Below, piece after piece: positions 10,540 to 22,069 of a DNA stretch of 64,000 bases. The stretch lies in contig PUQB01000342.1 in assembly GCA_003024785.1 (NCBI GenBank), forward strand, positions 186,001 to 250,000, read 5' to 3'. Position 1 is the stretch's first letter. Each line of letters starts with the position of its first letter. Made by a program: the position numbers and the translations under genes. The notes beneath the pieces are model-generated. The model was not told where the DNA came from and searched no databases. It saw only the letters and a list, made by a program, of their open reading frames with translations. This stretch comes from Selaginella tamariscina. Lineage: Eukaryota > Streptophyta > Lycopodiopsida > Selaginellales > Selaginellaceae.

Positions 10540-11219
10540 GGAGCATCTTGTCACTGGTCCAGGTGTTGATGGAACTTGGCAACAAGATCAGGAGCATGAT
10601 GGAACTTGGCAACATCAGGAGCATGGAGAGCCAGGTGTTGATGGAACTTGGCAACAAGATCAGGAGCATGATGGAACTTGGCAACAAGATCAGGAGCATG
10701 AATAAGGAGAGCACCGCGCGTCACTGGTCCAGGTGTTGATGGAACTTGGCAACAAGATCAGGAGCATCTCGTCACTGGTCCAGGTGTTGATGGAACTTGG
10801 CAACAAGATCAGGAGCATGAATAAGATGAGCACTGGTCTAGGTTTTGTAGGATATTGTTGATGGAACTTGGCAACAAGATCAGGAGCATGAATAAAATGA
10901 GCATTGGTCTAGGTTTTGTTGATGGAACTTGGCAACAAGATCAGGAGCATGAATAAGATGAGCACTGGTCTAGGTTTTGTAGGATATTGTTGATGGAACT
11001 TGGCAACAAGATCAGGAGCATGAATAAGATGAGCAGTAGGCTCCCAAGTGCGTTCGCCACTGGTCCAGGTTTTGTAGGATATCGTTGATGGAACTTGGCA
11101 ACAAGATCAGGAGCATGAATAAGATAAGCAGCAGGCTCCCAAGTGCGTTCGCCACTGGTCCAGGTTTTGTAGGATATCGTTGATGGAACTTGGCAACAAA
11201 TCAGGAGCATGAATATGAT
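10540..11219 (-). repeat. decaying tandem array of the chromodomain 3' end
   Basis: Many copies of a unit containing gttgatggaacttggcaacaagatcaggagcatgaat, some extended with gctcccaagtgcgttcgccactggtccaggttttgtaggatat. On the minus strand the long units encode the end of a chromodomain and its tail (TWEPAAYLIHAPDLVAKFHQ). Units nearest the coding region are longest (about 95 bp); those toward the LTR are shorter (about 30-50 bp). It fills the space between the last chromodomain and the polypurine tract. Confidence 0.88.
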
Positions 11220-11573
11220 GAGCAGCAGGCTCCCAAGTGCGTTCGCCAGGTGGATAACCGATCCAGTCCACGAAATAGTGAAGCTGACCACGAACAAGTT
11301 TGGAGTCAAGAATTGCAGCAACCTCAAACTCAAGTTCACCAGTAACTGTAACTGGAGGAGGTGGTGGAAGAAGTCGGCCAGGAGCATGAACAAGATGAGC
11401 AGCAGGCTCCCAAGTGCGTTCGTTAGGTGGATAACTGATCCAGTCCACGAAATAGTGAAGCTGACCACGAACAAGTTTGGAGTCAAGAATTGCAGCAACC
11501 TTGAACTCAGATTTACCAGCAACTGTAACTGAAGGAGGTGGTGGAAGAAGTCGGCCAGGCTCAGAAGGAGCAT
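11220..11573 (-). pseudogene. two tandem chromodomains at the integrase C-terminus
   Basis: Two in-frame 177-bp copies (11397-11573 first in reading order, then 11220-11396). Each encodes AAILDSKLVRGQLHYFVDWI, followed by YPP(N/G)ERTWEPAAH, the chromodomain hallmark. Chromodomains guide chromovirus integration toward particular chromatin. A single copy is the rule. The proximal copy has SYPPN and the distal one GYPPG, so they have diverged a little. The distal copy runs into the repeat array. Confidence 0.9.
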
Positions 11574-11692
11574 GATAAGGTTCCAACAAAGAAACATGGA
11601 ACACGGGATGGATCCGGTGGAAGAAGTCGGCCAGGCTCAGAAGGAGCATGATAAGGCTCCAACAAAGAAACATGGAACACGGGATGGATCTG
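11541..11692 (-). repeat. 76-bp direct duplication causing a frameshift before the chromodomains
   Basis: Positions 11541-11616 and 11617-11692 are near-identical (gtggaagaagtcggccaggctcag...). Both encode the integrase tail IHPVFHVSLLEPYHAPSEPG. Because 76 is not a multiple of three, the integrase frame enters the duplicate out of phase with the chromodomains. Confidence 0.88.
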
Positions 11693-12604
11693 GATGGTTG
11701 GCGGAAGCTCGAGACGAAACGTCACATCAGAGAGTTTTTCGATGATGCGAAATGGCCCCAAGCGTTGATAGTCCAGCTTGTCACAAGGACGTGTGGTTGG
11801 CCAATGACGTCGGAGGAGCCACACTTGGTCACCAATTGTGAATGCTGAAGGAGAGGAACGAGAACGATCAGCAGCTTGTCGTTGCAAATCCCGAGCGCGT
11901 TGAAGATGATGCTGCACTTCTTCATGGACCTGTCGGAGATGCTCAACACGATCATCAACAGCAGTGGTGAGGCCAGGAACCACGGGCAAGCTGTAGGACC
12001 AGCGAGGATGAACACCAGAGAACGCGAAAAATGGCGACACACCTATGGATGAGTGTGCCGTGTTGTTGTACGCGAACTCGACAGCAGGAAGGAGATCGAC
12101 CCAATCATCTTGCAGATGAGAAATGAAACACCGGAGATATTGTTCCAGAGTTTGAATCGTGTGCTCTGATTGTCCATCTGTTTCAGGATGATGTGCAGTA
12201 GACAGCTTTCCGGTGATACGTAGCCGATCTAGGAATCTCCGCCAGAATGCCGAAGTGAACTGGGGACCTCGATCAGTGACAAGTTCATCAGGAAGACCAT
12301 GAAGATGGAACACCTCCCGGTACACCAGATCTGCAGCATCAGGACCCAAACATGTCTTGTTGTAGGGAACAAAGTGCGCCATCTTAGAGAACCGATCAAC
12401 AATGACTAGGACAGCATCAAACCCTCTAGAAGGCAGTAAATCCGTGAGGAAATCCATGGTGATGAATGACCATGGCCGCTGAGCAATAGGAAGAGGTTGT
12501 AGTAGTCCAACCGGTCGATGACGAGGAAGCTTTGTACACTGGCACGTGTCACAAGATCGCACAAATCTCTCAACATACACGCGAAGCCGAGGCCACCAGA
12601 ACAC
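11693..12604 (-). pseudogene. integrase core of the chromovirus
   Basis: An open frame of 347 codons reaches 11561. It starts in the zinc-binding end (FVRSCDTCQCTK) and contains all three catalytic residues: ITMDFLTDLLPS, LVTDRGPQFTSAFW and DGQSEHTIQTLEQYLR. The GPFRI...IHPVFHVSLL C-terminal fold follows. The core itself is intact. The 76-bp duplication disconnects it from its chromodomains and the N-terminal zinc finger lies in a different frame upstream. Confidence 0.9.
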
Positions 12605-12679
12605 CCATTGTACCAGCTCGATCGTCTTCCGAATGCCAAAATGTCATGCAGCTGTGTTGTCATGGCAGTGTTGGACAAC

Positions 12680-13747
12680 TCACAACCTCAGTTCTCCGTC
12701 CGGAACATAGATTTGGATGTGGTGGTACAGCAACCCATTATGAAGATGGAAAGCAGCATAATCTCGTAGTTGTGACCCTGAAGATAATGGCTGAACTCGT
12801 CGGACATGTGCAAGGACATCACGAGTAAACTCGTTTTGAGGGAGATTTTCTCGGATTAAATCCAAAAACGAAGTGTCAACTGAAGCAGAAGAACGGGAAA
12901 GTGCATTTACCAACAACTGGTCGGAGCTCAGGATGACTTGTTCTTGTTGATCAAATCGGGTTTCACATGGTACTGGAGCTAGGTAACTGCGACGAGATAA
13001 GGCATCTGCTTTTCCATTTAGATGACCGGGACGATGAACAATCACGTATCGGAACCGGGACAAAGACTGTGCCCATCACACCTGACATCGATTGAGAACT
13101 CGTGCTGTTGCCCAGTACTGAAGGTTCTTGTGATCACAATGCACCTTAACCACATGCGGGGAACCTTCAAGGAATCTGCGCCACTCCTCAAAGGTGGAAA
13201 TCGTTGCGATTCCAAGGAGATGAAGATAAGAAAATAAGTGTTATTTACTTTGTTCATTCTTGTTTCAATGTGGAGCTTCCAGCAGCTCCTTGTTGTAGAC
13301 ATCGTAATTGATCTCAAGTGCAGTGAACTTGCGGGAATGGAAAGCAATGGGATGGAGAAGATGATCTGGACCTTCCTGAGACAACACTTCACCAATGGCG
13401 AAGTCAGAGGCATCAGCTTCCACGAAATATGGCTTCGCAGGGTCAGGATGGATAAGAATAGGTGCCGAGGTGAACGCCTTCTTTAGGAACTCGAACGCCT
13501 CCTCAGCCTCAGAGGACCAACAAATGGAACATCCTTGCCAGTCAACTTCATCAATGGCAATGCAATCTTGGAGAAATCCCGAATGAAACGTCGATAGAAG
13601 TTCAAAACCCGAGGAAACATCGAACATCACGAACATTTGATGGTCTCTCCCACTCCAATACAGTCCGGACTTTTGCAGGATCCATGTGAACACCTTCAAC
13701 TGAAATGATGTACCCCGGAATCGATAGACTGCTGACTGAAAGAGCAC
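12680..13747 (-). pseudogene. RNase H region of the chromovirus
   Basis: [20 protein letters not shown] (first catalytic Asp) and [20 protein letters not shown] lie in the frame at 13747-13265. RYVIVHRPGHLNGKADALSR (end of RNase H) lies in the frame at 13063-12680. Between them, at about 13205-13265, a short extra AT-rich piece and frameshifts interrupt the domain. Confidence 0.87.
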
Positions 13748-13793
13748 TTCTCCAACTTGGCAAACAAGTGGTGCTTCCGGAGCCTCTCCAAGA

Positions 13794-14420
13794 CTAACCG
13801 TACATGCCGTTCGTGTTCTTCTCGAGTCTTGAAAATATCAGGATGTCGTCTAGGTACATGATGACAAACAAATCCAAGAAGTCCCGGAAAATATCGTTAG
13901 CCATGTGCTGGAACACAGCAGGTGCATTTGTCAGGCCGAACGGCATTACTACGTACTCGAAATGTCCGTAGCATGTACGGAAAGCTGTTTTCCACTCGTC
14001 CCCTTCTCGAATTCGGATGAGATTGTACGCTCCTCTTAAATCGATCTTTGTGAAGTACCGGGCACCAGAAAGACGTTCGAGCATGTCGGAGACGAGAGGG
14101 AGAGGATACTTGTTTGGAATGGTGACCTTATTCAGCTCTCGGTAGTCCACCACGAGCCGGAGACTTCCTTCTTGGAAACAAAGAATACTGGAGCACCAGC
14201 CGGTGATCACGAATGACGGATAAATCTGGTGACAAGATTCTTCTCAATGTATTTCCTCAATGTCTCTAACTCTGTTGGTGAGAGACCGTAAATGGGACCG
14301 AAGGACGGCTGCTTACCCTCAACGAGATCGATAGGACAGTCGTACTCACGGTGCGGTGGCAAGGCAGAAGCTTTCTTTTTGTCGAAGACGTCTGCGAAAT
14401 CGGCATACTGCTTTGGTAAG
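13794..14420 (-). pseudogene. reverse transcriptase of the chromovirus
   Basis: [60 protein letters not shown] and the intact YLDD box ([13 protein letters not shown]). The catalytic residues are all present, unlike the other Ty3 element. A frameshift separates it from the protease side near 14210 and the frame ends at 13794 before the thumb region. Confidence 0.9.
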
Positions 14421-14777
14421 GTAGGAGAACAGAAACATCCTTAACAGAGCAGGGATAGACTTTGATCACGAACACGGATGTGGGTCATGTCGGCTATCTT
14501 TCTTGAACTGCTTCAAGGTGATATGCGAGACTCGAAGTGGAGGAGGAATGGAACAGGATCGGAATCAAAGAGTGTGGCTGGAGTTGAAACAGCTGGGAAA
14601 CTGTTCATGAAACATTCTCTCCAACCAGGATCCACCAACTCGATCCACGGCAAACCAAGGATAATCGTAAGTCTGGAATAGAAACAACACTGAAGGAGAT
14701 GTTGCACACAGCACCGCAAGCAACGACCTCAACGAACTCCGTGTCATTTATGCCGCTCCAATTTGATATCTCGTCCG

Positions 14778-15100
14778 TCAACGACCCGTATAGAACCAGG
14801 ATTTCAAAGGATGTAGACGGATCCCGTGTTTGACAGCAAAATTCTTGTCGATGAAATTTGCGTTCGCTCCACTATCCACCAAAGCTTTACTAGAGAACTC
14901 CACCTCTGGTGTCTTCAGCTGCACTGGAACATGGAACGGCTTGCACACCTTCGTGGATGGAATGGATCCAAGATGAGAAGGGAAGATGTTATGAGTGAAG
15001 AGCCTTGAGGAACATGAGTTGTTCCACGGCAATCCAGCCGGACGGCTCCTATTCGGGCTGGATCTTCTCGTTTCCCGGCAGCACAGCAAGGGCCACTTCA
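14778..15100 (-). pseudogene. retropepsin of the chromovirus
   Basis: The aspartic protease loop is visible as ALVDSGANANFIDKNFAVKH near 14870, preceded by VPVQLKTPEVEFSSK. Frameshifts separate it from the zinc knuckle upstream and RT downstream. Confidence 0.8.
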
Positions 15101-15123
15101 CGAGCTTGTTTTGGACGTCGATG

Positions 15124-15950
15124 ACAATTCTCCAACTTGTGGTACGGGTCCCCACAGTACAAACAAAGCTTGTATGAATCCGCTTCTGACGTTCATTGGC
15201 AAAAGCTTGCCTCGGCGTGATCGCCCTAATTCCATCGGGGATGGTTCTACTGAGGAAGATGATGAATTAGCAGATGATGAAGCAGATGAGGGAACAGGGA
15301 CTGCAGAAATGGAGAAGACGGCACCAAGAAGAAAGAAGGATGCCGACGTTCTTGTTTCCTCGATCAACCGGTTGTCACAACGAATTGCCAACTCGATCAT
15401 GCTGGTGAGGGTTTCTGGAACCGCAAAATTCAGCAACATGTCTTTGACCTCGTCCTGCAACCCCGACCGAAAAACCTCCTTGAGAGCACGATCTCCCCAT
15501 GTGACATCACAAGCAAGAAGTTGAAACTTCGATGCATACTCTGCTACCGACATACCCCCTTGGTGAAGCTGACGAGTTTGGTGATGGCAACACTCTCACG
15601 ATCCACGTCACTGAACATCGCCGTGAACCGTTCCACAACTCAAAAATTCCCAAGGATCGGATCATTGTTCTCCAGCAAGGCTGAGAACCATGAAAGAGCA
15701 GAACCAGAAAGCAGCGACCCGATCAATCCAACCTTAATGGGTTCTGTGTTGTAGCGCCTCAGCTGCATCACGATCCGCAGACGAACTTGATTGAGAAAAC
15801 CTCGAAACTTCGATCGGGTACCATCAAACTTTTCGGGCATGCTGATCTTCGGCTCTGGAGAATTCGCACGCTGTCGGAGCTGATCATTCTCCAGGTGTTG
15901 TTCGAGCTGCTGAGGGCAGCAACTTGCTCATGAAGAGCATGCTCGGACAT
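15124..15950 (-). pseudogene. Gag of the chromovirus
   Basis: Begins at ATG 15950 (MSEHALHEQVAAL), shifts frame near 15910, continues with MPEKFDGTRSKFRGFLNQVR (15840) and LSGSALSWFSALLENNDP. It continues in the frame at 15553 with MSVAEYASKFQLLACDV, and ends in a CCHC knuckle CLYCGDPYHKLENC at 15165-15124. All gag landmarks are present but in at least three frames. Confidence 0.87.
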
Positions 15951-15954
15951 GATG

Positions 15955-16045
15955 AGTCGAAGAAGAAAAATCAAAAAGAAAAAGAGAAGAAAATCAGAAA
16001 AAAAGAAAAAAAAGAAAAAATCGAAAAGAAAATTGAAAAAGAGAA
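15955..16045 (-). repeat. poly(T/C) low-complexity tract between LTR and gag
   Basis: A nearly pure A/G run on the plus strand (gaagaagaaaaatcaaaaagaaaaag...), T/C on the coding strand, lies in the chromovirus leader just upstream of the gag ATG. Confidence 0.7.
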
Positions 16046-16111
16046 AGAAAGAAAATGGGATCGATGACAAGCGAAAACAGAAGCTTGTCACTACCTAAGA
16101 ATCATTCAAAT

Positions 16112-16532
16112 TGTCACGACCTTGTGTAAAGGGCGAAACCTTTAAACAAGGGTGGAATCTTGAAAGGAGGAGATTGTATTCAAAAAGAAATGAATACAAA
16201 ATGAAACACAAGGCCGAAGACTGGTGTTGAATGATTTTAAGAAACCTGGAACTGGAACCCTGTTTATATATCTGAGGTCCTGAGGATTGTATGGTCCACA
16301 ACTGGTCTGGAATGTGTGATCCACAACTGGTCTGGAATGTGTGATCCACAACTGGTCTGGAATGTGTGGTCCACAATTGGTCTGGAACATGCGTATGAAT
16401 ATATGCCTTGCTGTTGATGATGTAGTTCAGCATCCAGGATCATACGAACCAGTTGGTTAACACATGTGTGTTAGCCAAAAGGTCTCGGGTTCAAGTCTTG
16501 TGAAAGGCAAAAAATAACATATGATCCTTACA
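16112..16532 (-). repeat. 5' LTR of the chromovirus (right)
   Basis: Begins TGTCACGACC and ends ATGATCCTTACA, colinear with the left LTR, with scattered substitutions that imply an insertion of some age. It contains four 25-bp units at about 16290-16385 and a minus-strand TATA box near 16261-16272. The expected tRNA-Met PBS (TGGTATCAGAGC) is not seen just inside it; the minus strand there reads ATTTGAATGATTCTTAGGT. Confidence 0.93.
16442..16506 (+). other. tRNA-like (SINE-like) segment in the right LTR
   Basis: Same A-box-like (AACCAGTTGGTTAACACA) and B-box-like (GGTCTCGGGTTCAAGTC) pair as in the left LTR, with two bases fewer between them. Its presence in both LTRs means it belonged to the element before insertion. 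Confidence 0.45.
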
Positions 16533-16537
16533 ATACC
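16533..16537. repeat. target-site duplication, right (ATACC)
   Basis: Follows the ...CTTACA end of the right LTR; pairs with ATACT at 10116-10120. Confidence 0.7.
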
Positions 16538-16623
16538 CGATAAGGCTTCTTGTCACGTTCTACTTTCTCATCCTTGTAACTCTTTGTGATAGCGGTAATG
16601 AACTCTACCAAAGGTTGGAGGTA
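16538..16623 (-). pseudogene. unknown reading frame split by the chromovirus, 5' part
   Basis: Encodes PLVEFITAITKSYKDEKVER followed by DKKPYRVYY, which joins in frame to LKGEHDWALIV at 10120 when the element is removed. A stop at 16624-16626 closes it upstream, so it may start at an exon boundary or be decayed. Family not recognised. Confidence 0.5.
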
Positions 16624-16626
16624 TCA

Positions 16627-17480
16627 CAACAAATTAAAAAATGTGAATTTTAAATTTTTTATTGTTTTTATATGACTTTGACAAAAAAAAAAAAGAAAAC
16701 ACATAGCTTTATACATGACTAAATGTATAGTTGGCTTTTAATAAAGTTTTTTAAATTAACATGGTTAGTTATGTGTTTGAACATATTTTTTTTATACATG
16801 GTTTTACATAGTTAATTACATGATTTAAGATACATACATGAATCAATATGTAGTTTTAAGTATACTTCATTACATAACTTAAGGTATTCAACATTGTAAG
16901 GTTGAAACATTCCTTACTTTTGTTTTGCATAAAATGTAATGGGCAAAAAGTGAGTAGAGTTTCTTACAGATATAACAAAACAATGGGAAGTAAATAATTA
17001 ACTTGATAAAAGAATTACACAACAAGAATATTTTATCATTAAATTTTCACCAAGAAGTAGCAGAAGAAGAACAAGATGAGGATCTTTTTATGAAATAATG
17101 TATATTGAAGAAGAAACAATAAGTGAAATGGATGAAACTGAGCAATTGGTGAATGATATGCCTAACAATCAATAGAGATATTCATGAAGATCTTAACAAG
17201 AGCAATTATAAAAGTGAACATGAAATAGTGGAAATGATAAATTTTACAACTATTCAAACTCATGCAAATCAAGTGTGCAAATTTGTGTTTGAACTTTTGG
17301 TTCATTTTGACAAAGGCCATTATTTTACATGATTTCTCCGAGGAAACAATGTCAATATAACTTTTCCTAATTGTATATTATCACTCCTATACTTAACTCA
17401 TAATAATTAGACATCTTGACTAGTATCCTACTTCTTATTCCTCCATGTTAGGCTATCCTACAAATATGCTCTTTATGATT
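16627..17480. other. AT-rich intergenic DNA, no gene seen
   Basis: High AT content with poly(A) runs near 16682-16696; no coding signal on either strand. Confidence 0.6.
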
Positions 17481-17633
17481 TTCAACACCATTCCCCACTT
17501 TGTATGTTGTTGTGTCCTCACTACAACCATGTTGCTGGTGTCTCGGCTTCTTCAACACCATTATCCACTTTGTATGTTGTTGTGTCCTCACTATAACCTT
17601 ATTGCTAGTGTCTTGGCTTCTTCACCACCATCC
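17481..17633. repeat. 70-bp tandem repeat, two copies plus a partial third
   Basis: ttcaacaccatt...ccactttgtatgttgttgtgtcctcactac starts at 17481 and again at 17551; a partial third copy starts at 17621. It lies at the 3' end of the degenerate minus-strand frames. Confidence 0.8.
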
Positions 17634-17848
17634 TAGTACTATGCATAGTCCTCCTTGTACTTGTTGAATTCTTCTATTTACTTGTTTAGCTCCTCTTGCA
17701 CCTTGATAAACTCTAGACGTAGGTTTTGCTTATCTACTCACAAGGTTACGTTCTCTTTCTTCAAAGTATGTAGCTCCTCTTGTATGAGAAAAGAAGCGAT
17801 CTCCCATGCTTGAACTCATCTCAAGATCTTTTGCACAAGTGTTCCTGC

Positions 17849-19756
17849 CTATATCTCACTTAGTTCTTGTATCTCCATCTTTGGCACAACTGTCTGCAAA
17901 CTAGGTATATGTACCTTCATCATGCGTGCAATTATCTTGTTGATTATCATGTGCAAACACAAAAACTTGGACATGATCACTTCTTCCACCACCTCTTCTG
18001 TGATCTTCTTCGCATGCTTTAGATCCTTGATTGTGCACCTTGAATGAATCAATTGGTTACTAATATGTGTGGCAACCTTTAAGGGATCACAAGGTTCTCT
18101 ACCATCATGCCCTGACATCTCCATGACATCCTTCTAGAGTTTAACTAATGCTTGTATGAAACATGCTTCTACATCATAGGCCGTTGCTTATTCTTGCGTC
18201 CTAAATGCTCTATGCCTCTTCAAAACCATCTCAAACTCTGGCTCTGCACCTTTAAACATTGAGTCAAAATATTGGTGTGCTGTAGCTCCATGTTGTACTT
18301 GTGATCAAAAGCCTCCTCATCCATATCCTCCTCACGGTCTTCGGAACTGGTGTGTAAATTGATGATATGGCCATTGAGTGGGATCTCTCCCCATTCCCAC
18401 ACCTTGTTGCTCCTTGTCTCTAGTGTTATAGTTAATAAAGGTGGTGCGGTTACATGTGTAACCACCTCATTCAGAATATACCCCTCTACTACCTTCTCTA
18501 GTTCACTTTCCCTCGACTCCACTTGCAATGTGAGGATATCCTCCTTCAAAGTATGTTCATGCTTATTTTGCACTTCCATATTCTCCATTAGCTGATGTCT
18601 AGTTGTTTCTTCTTGTTGTACTTCCCCTATCATTGTGGAGGCCTTGTCCATAGTGTCTTCCTTGTTCAAACTGAAGGTTGGAGTCAAGTTGATTGTCTGC
18701 TTCATTTTGACCTTCTTATTCGACCTCAATCCTCCTCAACAGTGTAGGCGTGTCGCCTCCTTCTTAATCTTTCACTTTAGTGGTGTCTTCTATGAAACTC
18801 GCTCATCCAACACTTGGATTTCCTCGTACTCAGTTTAGACATTCTCCCTCTTTTTTGGAAGCCCTACAATCTTTTGAAGCTTAAATTTGTATCTTGGTTG
18901 ATCCACTAATTAAATGATGTGCCAAATACTGCACCCACGAGAAAGCCACCATGACAAAAGGCTTTCCTTCCTTCTCCTTCTATTTCATGAGCACTAAATG
19001 CTCCATAAACTTCCTCAACAAGTGATGTGCAACTCCTACATGTTTCTTTTGCACCAATGCATTGTACAAAGAGAGGATAGCATTTGAAGTTGTCATGGTA
19101 GACTTCTTGAACTCAAAAGAATTCCCCAAGAAGTTTACAATTGGTTGAGCCTCCTCCATGAGGTCATTCACCTTTAGGCCCAGCTTAATGTTGTACCCCT
19201 TCCCTTCACGAAGATATTGCTCTATATGATGCTTTGCAACTATAAACGCTCCTTCATCAGAAGGAAGTGAAAAGATTTTGTAGATCTCCTTTGTGGTGAT
19301 CCTCATGCTCCTTGCCCTTAAGTATGATGTAAAATTTCATCTCTCATATTAACACCTTCAATCATCATGATGAACATGTAACATGAATGCTTGAGCATTT
19401 GACAATGTGACAGACATCTTAGAGTACATCTCCAATCCTAGTTTTGAGGGAACATGATTCCTTATTGATATCTCTGTGTATTTCTTCACATTTGCGTTGG
19501 TGAAGAAGCACCATGTTAATATAAAAAAGACTAGGTGGAGATGAGTGACTTGTGGTAAGGAAGTTTCTAGTGAGTCCGATGATGTATACATTCCACTTGG
19601 AAGATTGTTAGGAACAGATGTAAATGATGGTTCATCCTCCTGGTCTAATGTTTCATGTAACACTTCAACTAGTTGGGTAACAATCATCTTGTCATTAGCT
19701 ATCTTTAGAACTTCCGTTGTCTCATCATTAACTTTCTCTGCAAATTTCATCCCCAA
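17849..19756 (-). pseudogene. degenerate minus-strand coding region, family unknown
   Basis: Four successive minus-strand frames (19756-19358, 19306-18980, 18729-18220, 18124-17849) have protein-like composition. The second includes TTKEIYKIFSLPSDEGAFIV and YNALVQKKHVGVAHHLLRKF; the third is rich in Glu, Lys and Thr and looks partly coiled-coil. Low-complexity acidic repeats and broken frames suggest a dead gene or transposon-borne open frame, possibly the same unit as the split frame at 16623/10120. I do not recognise the family. Confidence 0.4.
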
Positions 19757-22069
19757 ACATTGAGGTTACACACTCTCAACAATATCCTCCATGTCTCCAT
19801 GTTTTGTTGTGTTTATTAAGATAATCTCCTCAATGCCAATGTGCATACCTAGTTGAACCTCGTGCATGGACTTCTCTTATTCCTACACAAGTGAAGCGGC
19901 AGGGCACAAGTCAAGTGCAATTACTACTCCTTGTTCTAGCATTATCGTTGCTAAAGATTTAATTTGAAAAGGTTCATTTAAAATCACCACAAGATCATTG
20001 TTGCACTCTCAGACATTGATTGTTCTTCTTCTTGGACTTCCTAAATCTGAAAAAAAAAAATAGTATTTCCATTAGAAGATAAATCCCTCCAAATGACAAT
20101 ATGCATTTCCATCTTTTTTGCTAGACTAAATGATTAAAGTTCAGAAACTGCAACTTCTGGTTGGAGAGATAAATCTAGCAGAGAGTTAGATACATCATTG
20201 GGACCCGTTATAATTATCTTCACCGAAATAATGTCTTTAGTAGTGTTGATGTTGAAGTCCTATATGAACTTTGTCATCCTGACATGTGGCATAATAAATT
20301 TTAGTTATACCCTTCTCTTATCTCGTTTGTTTGAAAAAATTCATTGCTCTTCACTGTTTTGTTGTTTACGAGAAATTATTATGAGTTAGAAAAAATTTAT
20401 GAAGGTAATATTTTGTTTACCCTAATAAAAGTGACCAATGTTTGAATTAAATAATGCATTAGCCCTTGAATTTTTTAGCTGTACAAAATATATATGGTCA
20501 AAATTATCTATGAGTCTTTCTTAATTATCTTGTGCTTTGTTACTTTTATAATAGCTTGAGGACAGTTTTTGCCAATTGAGAGAATATTTGTTAGCATCGA
20601 TTTATTATGTCCACGATTCTTTACTCAACATTATTTTTCAATTTGTTTCTTTGTTGTTGTTCAATTGTGACTTCTCTTTTCATTTTCTTCTTCAAAAGTA
20701 GATGATGTTGCAAAGTCCATTGTTTGTGATCCTAATTTTCAAAAATTAACAACATAATACATCATAAGGGTAATGAAAATTAACAACATAAAGAACAATA
20801 AAAATCAACAGTATAATAAACCATAGAGACAACGAAAATTAATAATATGACATACTAGGAAAATAATCAAGAATCAATATTTATATTAGGTTAAACTCAT
20901 TATTCCTATTACATCGAGTTAGATCAATAGTTTTTTTGATATACTACCCAATAGCTCCATTAATGTAAAGACCTTGAGACAACATATAATAAATATAAAA
21001 AACAATGAACTCTAATCATAGTTTATAAATATAAAAAAGCATATTCCTAATCATATTACAGAATCCTATAAACCACCAAATAAATTGTCACTACCGTACA
21101 ATTAACCACACCATAAATATCTTTAACAAACCTAATGTATATTACACTTACACTTACTAAGGTAGTCTAAGGTACCTTACATAATACGCAAGTTACCTTA
21201 AAATAGTTATAAAATATCTTATATATATATTTGTTTGGATTTTCTATTTTAGCTTTTTGTTTGACAATATATACAGTTTTTATATATGCATTGGTACATC
21301 TAGCCTATGAACTATATTTCAAGTAACTTTGAATGTTTCTAATGATAATTCAAAATTACTTCAAACTGCACCAGCAATATATCCATGTATATTATATTCT
21401 AACATATATAAAACCTCAGAAAAACACGCGCGACACACACACACCAAAGTTAGGCACTCGGCATTTTCTTTTTGTCTCGAAATTGTGAGAAAAGCTTGGG
21501 ACACAAAATTGCAATACGTTGAAACATTACAATTCCCTAGTGATATCAGATACATTCCGAAGCTTCAAAATCTGTTTAAACAATGGTCCAGACTCCAGAG
21601 TTACTGTTGTTTTCTACCAGTTAGTTACTCTAAGTAAATTTATAATATAATAAAGAAATTATATATATATAAATAATTAATTACAGACAAACTTGTAATA
21701 TTTATGTTTTATAATGAAATTAAAATCTCAAAATTGATTATATTAACGTCTTTATTTTAATATATGCTGAAAACAAAATAGTCTCCTCGTATTTTGGACT
21801 TTTGATAAACATGTGTGAATTGAGAACATTAAGGGATTGCATAAGAACCAAGGTCCGTTGAAAAGACCTGCCCTTAAAGGCTTCAACAAGGTATGGAAAA
21901 AAAGAGGGAGGGAAGTGGGTGAGTCCCGGAATGCCACACACACACACACACATATATATACACACCTGTGCTTGTCAAGTTTTAAAAATCCTTGCTATAT
22001 GTAAATAGTGATTTATATTTTTTTAATTATGTAAACAAAACTAGTACCTTTCACTGAGTTTTTCTTGTA
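19757..22069. other. intergenic, AT-rich, no gene seen
   Basis: Only short frames on either strand. Contains a (CA)n(TA)n microsatellite at about 21934-21962. No RNA gene or mobile element ends recognised. Confidence 0.55.

Larger units (their letters stand above)
10121..16532 (-). mobile_element. chromovirus (Ty3/Gypsy with integrase chromodomain), complete with both LTRs
   Basis: Two LTRs (10121-10519 and 16112-16532), a polypurine tract, near-perfect 5-bp target duplication and a full minus-strand set: gag with CCHC knuckle, protease, RT, RNase H, integrase, chromodomain. Frameshifts occur in gag, between PR and RT, in RNase H and at the integrase C-terminus, so it is probably not autonomous. 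The integrase tail has two chromodomain copies followed by a tandem array of the chromodomain end. It is nested in older minus-strand coding-like sequence. Confidence 0.95.

Noticed and set aside
10540..11220. CRISPR-like spaced repeats
   Set aside because: Units are contiguous, of variable length and derived from chromodomain coding sequence, in a plant retrotransposon; no unique spacers.
11209..11532. Plus-strand open frame with internal repeat
   Set aside because: Antisense of the duplicated chromodomains.
17445..17636. Plus-strand open frame with Tyr/Cys-rich repeats
   Set aside because: Produced by the 70-bp tandem repeat; no protein family.
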